Shown: positions 18,638 to 30,800 of the stretch, piece after piece
How the letters are laid out: the number at the start of each line of letters is the position of its first letter
Numbering within the stretch: position 1 is the first letter of the stretch
Notes under the pieces: model-generated
Database searches by the model: none
Told to the model about the DNA's origin: nothing
Seen by the model: the letters and a program-made list of their open reading frames with translations, nothing else
Assembly: GCA_964594045.1 (NCBI GenBank)
Contig: CAZQKR010000015.1
Coordinates: 1-64,000 of the forward strand
Direction: 5' to 3'
DNA: 64,000 nt
Origin: UBA2365 sp964594045
GTDB taxonomy: Bacteria; Bacteroidota; Bacteroidia; Chitinophagales; Saprospiraceae
Translations under genes and position numbers: made by a program

Positions 18638-18667
18638 CAAAGGTAATCTAATTTTCGGGTTAGAAAA
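18638..18667 (-). promoter_or_regulatory. Candidate promoter of dusB-cca
   Basis: TACCTTTG (18638-18645) matches the Bacteroidota -7 element, with TTTT at the -33 distance (18664-18667, spacer of 18). It would place the transcription start a few bases before the ATG at 18622. Confidence 0.5.
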
Positions 18668-18804
18668 ACCCCTGTAAAGATGCCCGGTAAAAAAACCCGT
18701 TTTGCTTAATCCTGCTATCGTTATAACTAAAAAATTGTCACACAGATTGAAGATACTTTGTTTTCCCGGGGTTTATCCATATAAAATCTTATTCCCAATG
18801 GGGT

Positions 18805-18840
18805 AAAAAAAAAAGAGGCTGCCTGACCAGACAGCCTCTT
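18805..18840 (-). terminator. Rho-independent terminator of the giant surface-protein gene
   Basis: On the minus strand arms AAGAGGCTG and CAGCCTCTT enclose a 10-nt loop and are followed by ten T residues. It lies 19 nt beyond the stop codon at 18859. Confidence 0.93.
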
Positions 18841-18858
18841 CATTCATTTCTGGTTATT

Positions 18859-21800
18859 CTAATTCAGCTTGATCATTTTTCTGGTAAGCTTTCTGTCTTT
18901 AAAAGTCAATTCCAGTATCAGCACGCCTTCGGCCGGAACATCATGTTCATGGAGTGCAGTAATGTTGTATCCTTTGATTGCTTCTATAATTTTGCTCCAG
19001 ACAATTTGCCCATAGACATTTCTGAGAGTGAGTAGAACAAGTCCTGATTCAGGAATAGAATATCCAATAGTGGTATTTTGATTCCATGGATTAGGTTTGT
19101 TTTGATGCAATTCAAAAGTCACTTCATCCTGGCCCCTCAATTCTAAACCTTTGGTCATAAACTCCTGATCATACCATTCTGATGCGAGCAGATCATCTGA
19201 CAATCTGAATGCATTTGAAGTATTGCCACTGTTTTTTGTAAGGAATACCACATTAAACAATGGTTCATTGGCATTTGCATTGATTGGCTTATCATTGTGC
19301 CAACTAAAGGGGACTAAACCCTCGGCAGCATATTTTGCACTATAATGCTCCTGACCCGGTGACAAAATACCACCCTGGATACCAACAAATTCGAGTTGAT
19401 CAGGATCAAATTTAAAGGTCGTCTGCACACCTGCCAACTGCATGACATTTTCCGGATTCAGCGGAATCTGGATGAGTTCACCTGATTTATACAGTCTTTG
19501 ATCTGAATATAAAACGTATTTTTCCAGATTTCTTCTCTTGAGCAACACATCGTCATTTGCTTTTGCATCTCCAGTGACATCACCTGTTTTCACACCTATG
19601 AAATCCACCCGGGTTCTGCCTTTATAAAAATACTTTTCAAAATAATCCGGTATTGCTGAAGACAGCGGATTGGTCAAATCCTCAAAGCGGAAATCTTCAG
19701 GAATAAATCTCCAGCTTGTATTGTTTTTGAATTGTCCTGTTTCACCCAACAGTATTTTACGCAATTCAAAAATATCAGCGGCAGTAATTGCATTATTCCT
19801 GTTCACGTCTGCTGCAACATACTTATAAGGATTGTCAAATGGCTGAACGTTGAGCAGGTGCCTTTGCATGAAAACAAGATCAAGCGTACTTACCCCATTA
19901 TGAATGTTATCCAGTCTTTCAGGAGTGATGCGTAATGTTGCATCTCCATTCACAATTGGGAATTGATATGCTCCCTTTACCGAAGTTGAGGTTTTATATC
20001 CTTCTTCTCCACTCAAAGCAAGCTCGGTATATTGAACTGCGTGTCCATTGAATGTATTGATACCACCACCGATCAGCACAAAACCATCCTCATCACAATA
20101 CCCGAATTCATCAGCCAGAGTCAGGATACCTGTGCAGAATTGTTCAACAAATACTCCGTTCTGATACAGGTAAATAGGAATCGTAATATCCACACTTGGC
20201 TCTCCGTTGAGGGTAGAGCAATGGAATTGCAACGTATCCTTGCCTGCCATCGTGCTGGAAAATGAGAAAGTATAGACATTCTCATCGTAACAGAATGGGT
20301 TCGGAAAATAAATTTCATCCAGGTATAAGGTATATGACCCATCATCTTCAATATCCCTGAAAATTTTCCGGCATTCACCCCAATATGGATATACAGTCAA
20401 CTCGTAACTATATGTGGAAACATTACCGCAGGCATCTGTGGCAGTGATCGTGATAAGATGTTCCCCATTTGGATATACTCCGGATGCATCAGCGCTGTTG
20501 TTGTCATCTGCAAACGGAGAGTCATTGGTAACTGTCACATTGTCCTCAGATCCACAATCTGTTGCGAATCCAAAGAGGTCAATATATTGCTGACCTTCAC
20601 ATAAAGTTGTGTCAGAAGGAGCAACAATTGCCGGGGGTACTTCATCAACTGAATAAATCGTTTGAACAAATGTAAATACGCCGGCTCCGGTTGCCGGATT
20701 GTACTGACATGAATCAATTACAGTCCATGTCCTGATAACAGATCTGTCACAAGGATCATTGGGATTGATCCGGACATCGCTGTAAAAATCATCCTGCATA
20801 AAACACTGCACATCATCCGGATTGTACGTGGGTGCACCACCCATTACAAAAGGATCAAGGTCAGCGCATGCGTCTACTGTCATGGTTAAAGGACCCCAGA
20901 TAATATTCTCGTCGGAGAATACGGGTTCAGTCAGATAAATTTCAATGATCTGTGAACATGTACTTATATTACCTTCAAAATCACTGGCAGTGAAATTTCT
21001 GGTTATGATACCCACTCCGCAAGGATTGACATTTTGAAGAATGGTTTCCGTCAATGGTCCGCCCTCGGAACATTCATCAAAAACGAACGGTTCTCCAAAA
21101 ACTGAAAAATCAGTAACAGGCCAATCAGTACAAGGTAAACTCACATCATCCGGACATTCTATGACTGGTCCGGTAATATCCACAATTTCCACCACTGCAG
21201 AGCAACTGCTGGAATTACCACTAATATCAATTACAGTCAAAAGCACTTCATAGAATCCAAGGTCATTACAATAAAATGTATCCGGCTCAACGACATAGCT
21301 CAATTGAGAGCACACATCAAAACTTCCTGCCCCGAACTGTTCTCCAATGATCACTGCTGTACCGGTATTATCAAGAGGAATGACCAATGGATTTGCAACA
21401 CAAACCGGAGCAATCGTATCCAATACTGTAACAGTAAAATCGCAAACTGACATATTACTGCTGTTGTCAACTAATGTGACCGTAACCTGATTCAATCCGA
21501 GATCTTCACAATCAAATTCATTCTGACTGATCATTGCAGCTATGATCTCTCCGCAATCGTCAAATGAACCATTGTCTATGTCTTCAAAATCAATTATCGC
21601 TTCTCCTTCCGCATCCAGGTAAACAGAAATATCATCTATCAGGCAGGTGGGATAAATAGTATCTGTTACTGTGATCACAGACGTACAGAAATCGGTATTT
21701 CCCTGTTGATCCGTGACGGTCAAAGTGATCTCGTTTTCACCTATATCTTCACAGGAAAATACAGATTGGCTGAGATCGATTTCAACTTCGCCTCCGCCGC

Positions 21801-24800
21801 ATGGAGAACCGGTATAGATCAGGAATGGATCCAGGGTATAAGGATTATTTCCATCCAGTATAATTTCAAGGTCTGTAGCATCGCATAAGGGACCAAGATC
21901 AGATTCAATAGTAACCACAGCTGTACAAATTCCAACATTTCCGTTGACATCCGTTACTGATACTGTTACCGTATTTTCACCGACATCTGCGCAACTGAAT
22001 GAATTTGGTTCCAGTTCAACCGTTGCAATACCACAGTTATCCTCTGCCGTAAATCCAAGATCGTCCGGACTTATAGTGACGTTCCCGTCATCTCCAAGTT
22101 CAATGGTAAGATCATTGACCTGACATTCCGGTAATAAATCATCAACTACATCCACAATCGTCTGGCAAACTGAGATATTACCGCTGTTGTCAACAAACGT
22201 TACAGAAATCGTATTCTCACCCACATCTTCACAACTGAAATCTGTTTGGCTGATCTCAAAATCCGTTATCAGACCGCACGGGTCAAATGATCCTTCGTCA
22301 ATATCACCGAAAGTTATACTTGCCTGACCCGCTTCACTGAGTATAACCGTGAAGTCGACCAACTGACAAACCGTAGCCACCGTGTCCACAATTGTAATAA
22401 CAGCCTCACAAACATCAGTTTGCCCTGTTGCCAGATCAGTGACTGTCAGGGTAACCACATTATCACCCAGGTCTTCACAATTGAATACTGATTGACTCAG
22501 GTCAATTTCAACTTCGCCATTTCCGCAGGAAGTACCCGTGTAAATAAGGAAAGGATCAAGGGTATAAGGATCCGTTCCATCCAAAATGACTTCGAGATCA
22601 GTTGCAGAACACAAAGGTGCATCTGGATTGTATTCAACAGTGACTGTTGCCTCACAGGTACCAGAATTTCCGTTGACATCATTTACAGTAACTATTACAA
22701 TATTTTCTCCGATATCGGTACAATCAAATACATTTGGAATGAAGCTGAAATCAAGCACATCACAATTATCGGAAGTCACTAATCCAAGGTCATCCGCCGT
22801 GATCACAACAGTTCCATCTACATCAAGTTCAACCATCAGGTCATTTACCTGGCATTCCGGGTCCATATTATCGACCACAAAAATACTGGCTTCACAAATG
22901 GTTACATTCCCATTATTGTCGGTCATGGTTATGACCACTGTATTAACACCAATGTCTTCACATCCGAAGCTCGTCTTGCTCAGAACGGTTGTTTCAATAT
23001 TTCCGCAAGGATCATAAGAACCATTATCAATATCATCAAAAGTGATGGTACCCAAACCGTTTTCGTTGAGTACAACCATAAAATCAACAAAATCACACAC
23101 AATGGCAATCGTATCCGTGACAGTAACCACTGCACTGCAGGTCTGCGTTTCCTGCGTATTCAAATCCGTAACTGTCAGTAAAACTGTATTTTCTCCCAAA
23201 TCCTCACATGTGAAAAGGCTTTGACTCAATTGCAGGTCAACATCAGCTCCTCCACATGGTGAACCCGTATAGATCTCTGTTGGATCCAGAACATATTCCC
23301 CATTTCCGTCCAGGATGATCTCAATATCCTGAGTACTGCACAATGGTCCTGAGTTATCTACTACTGTAATGGTTGCAAGACAGGAGCTTGTCAATCCATT
23401 GATGTCAGTTACGGTAAGTATAACAGAGTTCTGACCTACATCTCCACAATCAAAAACAGAAGGAATTACCGTTAAGCTTCCAATCCCACAATTATCAGTT
23501 GATCCTCCGTCAATTTGCTGACCGGTGATGCTTACCGTTCCATTTCCTCCAACGATCACGGTGATATCCTGTGTTTCGCAAACAGGTGGTGTAACATCCA
23601 CAACCGTGATATCCAGAGTACAGGAACTCTGATTATTGCATGCATCATTCAGATAGAAAGTGACTGTTGTTGTTCCAGGAGGATAAATTCCACTCGCATT
23701 TGCACCAGGGCTGGTTGCAAAAGGTGAATTATGTGTGATCACCAATCCTGAACTGCAGGTATCAGCTTCATAATTCGGAACAGGAACAACAACAAATGCA
23801 TTGCAATTGGCTCCGGCATTGACAGTGAGATCATTACCGCAGATCAGCTCAGGTGCAGAGGTATTCAAAACAGTAATAAATTGTTCAAATGTCCTGAAAA
23901 TCGGATCATCCCCGCATAAAAACTGAACTACCCAGTCTCTTCTGATGACACTGCAGTTACTTCCAGGGGTAGAAATATCAGTATCGTTATAGTCAATTTC
24001 GTAATCCTGGCAAGGGCATACAGGGTTGACAGAAACAAAGCTGGACAATGCTTCCGGAGAAAGATCCTGACCACAATCAGTTACTGTAACATTTACTTCA
24101 GGATAATCAACACATCTTTCATAACCGTCACAAATCTCATAATCATTATTATCCTCAACAATCAGCCTGGAAGTACAAACGCTGTAATTGCCATTTGAAT
24201 CTGTAACATACAATGTGATGTCAATTCCAATCGCTGAAATATCATCACAATCCACAGTCATCTGATTATAAGTCGTATCGATCGAAAAGCTGTACTTCAG
24301 ATCATATCCACAAGGATGAGTACTGCAGCAGTTGAACTGTGAAGCCAGTACCACAGCCTCTTCATTATCCGGTGAACCATCTGAATCGTGATCGACAGGC
24401 TGTAGGGCAACCACCAGCAAGTCGATACAATTTGCCTGAGGCGGTGTACAGTTTTTAATGGTAAATAACTGTGCCTGAGTCACGTGATTTCCGCAAAAAT
24501 CCTCCAGAGTCCAATGGATCTTATGTTGTCCAATTGGATACTCATCGCTCAGATCAATGTTTCCACCCATCATAGTACCAGTAATATCGGAATTTCCATC
24601 GTTGAAAAGATCTATCGAATAAAACCATCTCAGTTTGTTATTTTCAGTACAATCATCTGTACCACTTGCCCTTAGCTCAATATATCCATTTTCACAAGTT
24701 TCATCATAGGAACAAACATTCAGGTCAGGTAGTGGTGAAGTGATCACGGGCGGTACAGTATTCATCACCTGAATGATCTGATCCCATTCAAAAGTGACAT

Positions 24801-27800
24801 ACCGGTTATTCACAAATTGACACCAATCCATTACTTTCCAGGTTCTAACGATCTGGAAGCAGGCATTTTCTGCATTATTTACCGGAAAGATCACGTCGTG
24901 ATAAACCATACCCAACTGTGCACATGGGCCTTCATTATTCAAAACCGGAAATCCGTATCCTTCGGGTAAGTTTTCAGGATCGAGTTCACCTGATTCACAA
25001 CCTGCTGTGGTCACATAATTTTCCGGCCAATCTATATATTCATATCTGTATGGATCTGTGTTGGTAATAGTGATCTTCTGTGTTTTGATGACCGTATTAA
25101 TTCCGTCCCTGACTGTAAATATCCTGTCCAGATGACCTGTTCCACAATCACTCAGGTAAACTTCAACAGTTTCTGTCAATGTAGCGCCACAAACATCGTA
25201 ATAACTTGCCTGCCCGAATTCGCTCAGATCAGCCAGGTCATATGGATAATCACAAGGAATGGTAGTGTCGGCTGGTATGGTAAGTGTTGGCACTACATTA
25301 TCCTGGATCAAAACATTGACCAGACATTCATTCCAATTGCGCGCTTCATCATAAACCCTGAGTATAACCGGTATATTTTTTCCGACATCCTCACAACAGA
25401 AAGTAATGTCAGGAGAAAAATCATTTTGGTACAATCTGCAGCTTGGATCATGATCCATCCGTTTGACTGCCATGTCCACCACGCTGCATTCATCCCAGCT
25501 TCCGCTGTCAAAAACGTGAGCCGGTACCACAGCCAGACCATGTGTATTTAAAGAGACAGTAGTATTTCTCTGGCAAATTGCGACAGGTGCGGATAGGTCC
25601 ACAACCGTTACTTCAAGTTCAACCTGTGAAGTATTCCCACATTCATCATAAAGATAGTACCATATTTTATTCTTACCTTCAGGCAACCAGATTTTGGCTC
25701 CATTTTTATTGTACAAAAATCCATCTGCCCAACTCATGTCAACCCTTACATTTTCAGAGCAATTATCCGTAATGCTCAGAGAGGGCAATTGCACATCTGC
25801 GCCACAAGCCATTCCATCCGTACTGACAGTAAAATTGAGGGGCGCAACCGGGATTGGAGGGATGACATCATAAATCTCAATATCCTGTTCATAACTGATC
25901 ATATTGAATACATTGAACTGATCACAAATTTCATGAACTGTCCAAAATCTTCTGATTTTTTTAAAGCAGGGAGTATCCGCTAAAATCACATCATTGAAAC
26001 CAACCACAAACTGGCAATGTCCCAATGCTGAAGGATAGATCGGCACACCATTCAAAGTCGGTACCCCGCTGACTTCCGGGCTTGGGAAAGGAAACACCTG
26101 ACAATCACATTCTCCACAGGTCGGGTAAGTACCACAGATCAATGCACTGTTGTTACTCACCAACAAGGATTCAGGAAATTCAAGGTCAGCCGTGTCAGCC
26201 CTGTTGATATAAGTACTTTGTTTGCATGGCAGAGACTGATTACCTGCCTGATCCACTGCGATGAAAGTCCTTTCGATGATCTCAGAATAATCGGTATTGG
26301 AGCAATCAGCATAAATCGTTTTTTGATTCACCAAAAGGATTTCAGGACTGGCATCACAATTGTCGATTGCATCGGGCAAAGTCAAATCATCCGACTGCTG
26401 ACAATCCACGAACTGGTCTGAACAATCCAGAACCGGTATCAGAAAATCATGACACACGATAACTGTACTGGTTGAATTGCTGCTGCAATAATCCATCACT
26501 TTTACTTTGATCGGAATGCCTGCATATTCGCAACCAATAATGTTTCCGGGCAAAACTGTACCATCTGGCAAGGTTAGAATGATCTCGTATACTGCATTTG
26601 GATTGAAACCTGTTGTTAAAACCATCCCGGCTGTCACTACGACCTGACCATACTGATCGTATGAAGCATTGACCAGGTTCTGGCTGCTCATGGCGCTCGC
26701 AGCATCCCCTATGGAAACGCCAAAGAATGCAGGAGCCTGGCATGTACCTGCACCGGTATTCTGAACATTGATATAATGTGGCCCTCCCAGTAAAGTTTGC
26801 CATAAAATATTTACAGAATTCCCGGTATTCGAACCAACAATAATTCCTCCCGAACCAACGCTCCAGGTGTAAACAGCTCCTGGTTTAGGATTGGTGACAA
26901 AATATTGCTCAATCACTCCGCCGCAAGTTCCTGCCGGACCCTTGATCAAAATGTCTTCATACAGGCAAATTTCGTCAGCCTCTCTTTCAAAATGACTAAC
27001 ATCGCCTGCTGAATTCTCCACTTCTACGTTAAATACCTGCCCATCAATAAATCTTCCTGAAATACTGTAAACACTAAATCCATTGCCAATCGGGGTTTCC
27101 TGAAGCAGGACAGTGCCGTTATAGGCATATTCCAAAGGCAATGCCGGTGGTGCCGGACTGGAAATGTCATAGAATCCGGTTGCTGCTGAAATGAACCATC
27201 CCTGACCAGATGGCGCAGTTAAATACAGATCGGTCTGAAACTGACCATCTGCGTAATTGCTTGCATTGTTCAGACAATTGCAATCAGCAGACTGATGAGT
27301 TGATGAAACATAAATGCGGGCAGTACCCAGATCATCTTCTCCTGCAGCTTTATTGTCAGGCGTTGAATCTGAATCATAAGGTGTCATGTCATTACCGCTG
27401 ATATCCCTTGCACTTTTGATCTCAGCCAAATTCTCAACAAATCCGACCGGTATATTGCCTGCAACCCTGTAGGTCACGGTGATGATCACTGATTTATTGG
27501 CAGCAAGTCCTGTCAAAGGCAATAAGCCATTCTGGACACTCAGCGTCACGTTTGCTTTTTGATCATCTGCCGGATCCAAAGTCCATTTATTGTCTTCGAG
27601 CAACAACCCATTTGGAATATAATCCACAAGCGTAATTACATCAGCAGGTATGATGCTTTCGTTGAACACCTCAATCTCAAAAGTTACTGGATCGCCGGCT
27701 TCAACGATATTTTTAGTCGTTCTTTTGACCAGTGAAAGATCAAAATTCTGAATATGGATGATCGCAGGGTCATGACTGTCATCATCTTTCATGGCTGAAC

Positions 27801-30800
27801 GCGCATTGCTGTTGATCATATCATCAGTCAATCCTCCTGGTTCTCCTCCGACATTATTATCAGGGTTCCTGTCCGGATCGGAGTCAAAATCCCGTGCTTC
27901 TGCTTTTCCTTCGAAAAACATACCTGCAATTTCGGCAAAATTAGTCAGCATACCTGGCTGGGATTCTTTTGCAACCTGAACTGTCAACTCAACGGTTTGC
28001 ATGGTATTTGGATAGAATAATTCACTTTGGGTATGTATCAGATCTCCTGATCCATCAATTGCCCATCCGGGGTTTTGAGCAGGGTTAAATATTAATTCTG
28101 CAGGCAAATAATCTATGATCTCATATCCTTCAATGGCTGTGTTTCCCTGGTTGTAAACCGAAAACTCAAAGGTAACAACAGAGCCTGGTAAAATAATATC
28201 ATCCTCATTTTTCAAGGTTTTCTTCATCGCAAGGTCAATTATGACGGGCCAGTCCCAATCCAGATCATCTTCCGGAATATCGGTCTGCCTTTCTCCTGAA
28301 TTCTCAACTGAAAAATTACCCCAGGGGAAATTTGGATATCTTGGATAATCAGCTCCATCATTAGTCGGGTCTTCATCAAAAACTCCGTCTAAGTCCAGTG
28401 CAGGTTCATTTTTCGAATTCAAAGCTGAACTGATCTCAGCGATATTCACCAGAGATTTCAGTTCTGAAACAGGGCCGATGATCAAATTGATCAGAACTTC
28501 GGCAGTTTCACCCGGTTTGAGGGCCTGAACAAATTTATATTTGGCCAGATTTTGTTGAGCGTAATACTTCCAGCCCGGATTCAGCTGGCTGTCAAAAATA
28601 TAACCGGTATTGATGTATTCCGTTATGGTTACTTCTTTTGCAAGCTCCGTTCCTTCATTATTCACGGTGAGCCTGAATGTAACGGTATCGCCCATCCGGA
28701 CTGGTGCCTGATCAACAACCTGTTTATTGATTGAAAGGTCAAAAATCGTTCCGTTGGTCAGCCCGAAATTAAAATTCATCTGATTAACGCCTGAACCTGC
28801 GATCCCGGTGGCTATATATGGATATCCATCAAAAAGTCCACACACATTCTGAGCAATCGTGCCATCAGAATCATGCAGCTCCGGCAAATCACCCTCTTTG
28901 TGATCGGCAAGGGTCAGAAAATACTGATCACCTCCACGGATAAGATTTCCAAATCCGGTGTTAAAATCCGGATCCTGTAAAACGACATAATAGCTTACCC
29001 CGGGTTCTAATCCCGTAAATGCATATCTTCCATCACTATCTGTGAATGTAGTGGCTTTCAATGTACAATTACCATCATACAGGTTCAACAGCACATTGGA
29101 TAATCCGGGTTCTCCGGCATCCTGCATGCCATTTTTATTTACATCAACCCATACAAAATTCCCTATGGTCACTGGTAATGGATCACAGATCAAAGCCAAC
29201 TCCCCAAAACCGGTGGCTTTTCCCATTTCAGGATAGGTCTTATGCGTATAAATTGAGATGACTTCTTCCTTTGTGCCGGCAGAAGTATTCAATTTATACA
29301 GACCACCGGAATAGGCTCTTTGTTCCGGGTCGTAAACAGCAGCTACCACCTTTCCTGTTCCGGGAAGACTCAAAGCTGTACCTGTGAATATCTCCGGGTG
29401 CAGCGCAGGATCTTTTGGCCATGCATCTATTCCAAAAAACTCTCCGCCTCCGGGACCTTGCTGGTTATTTACTCCCGTCCCGGTAAGAATACCTGCGGTA
29501 CCATTGCTCTCAAGTGTCCAGGTGCCGTGATCATTCCATACTACCAGCATATCTCCATTCTGCACATCTAATCTGCCTGCCTGCCCGAAACAAAATCTGT
29601 TGCCTGTTCTGTCATTCAGAGAGATCAGCATATTCCCTTCATCAGTGAAAGTAATGTCAGTCAACCAATGCTTTGGATCAATATTGCTCGATGGGAAGTC
29701 CATCCAGTATCCTTTAGGGTAGTTTGTTTCAAAAATATGGGCAAAAGTTTCCTCATGAAGATCAAATTCATAAATATGTACGGTCAGGTCTCTTTCCAGT
29801 TTGCTGATCTCAGCGTTGCAGGTTACACCAACATAAAGTTTATCCTGATGTTCCGTCAAGGCAAATGCATAGTATTTTCCACCGGAACATCCGGGTGCCG
29901 GGATTGGTATTTCACGGATATTGGAGCTGTTGGCGCCATTGAGCGGCATGGTGACAATGGAATGGCCTGCAATATTGACCACATACAGCATTTCTCTTTT
30001 TTCTGAAATTGCGATATTTCCAAGGCCGACCCGGCCAACCTGACTCCCATAGTTACAATCTTTAGGATCGGTAACTGTCAGATTTCCCAAGTTGACACCG
30101 GCATCGATCAGATCAATATACAATGAAGTCTGGTATTGCCCGTTAACTTTTCTGGTTTTATAGATCGCACCCATTCCGTCAGGACCAAGTGCTGCATATT
30201 GCTTTACAAAGGCAGAATTATATATCGTCTGATATTTCCTGCTGAAAACCATTCCCCATATCGCTCCGGTATTGGCTCTTCTCGCAGAGGGTGTAATGGT
30301 CTGAACGCTTCCGAAATTGTATGGTACGTACTTCAAAGTTGCCGCATTTTCATTTTCTCCTGCAGTTCCGTGATAGAACTGAGTCACCATGACATTCGGA
30401 TTGGCGTTGCAATATTCCAGTGGATCATGCAAAAGCAGATTTTGTTCGCATGCCGGTGCAGTGATGAATCTGAGATTGGAATTGTCGTACAATCCATTGT
30501 CCGCCAGTCCCAGACCGGGAAGTGTCCCGAACGCCACACGATAAACTTTCTGATTGCTCAGTCCTGCCAGCTCATAGCTTCCGTCGCTGATGCTGGTCGC
30601 CTTGGCAACCAATTTACCTTCAGCATCGTACGCAAATACCTGCAAGCCTTCCAAACCCGGGTCTTCAGATCCGATATTAGCGCTGAAGTCATGATCCAGA
30701 AAAACTTTCCCTGAGATCACACCAGGTTTAGGTGTACACTGCCCGGAGACCGTGTTCATATGTTGGAAAATTCCGCCAAAAGTAAACAGGACAGCGATCA

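Noticed and set aside
24484..25551. Open frames opposite to the giant gene
   Set aside because: They are shadows of the Cys-, Asp- and Asn-rich Ig-like repeats on the minus strand.
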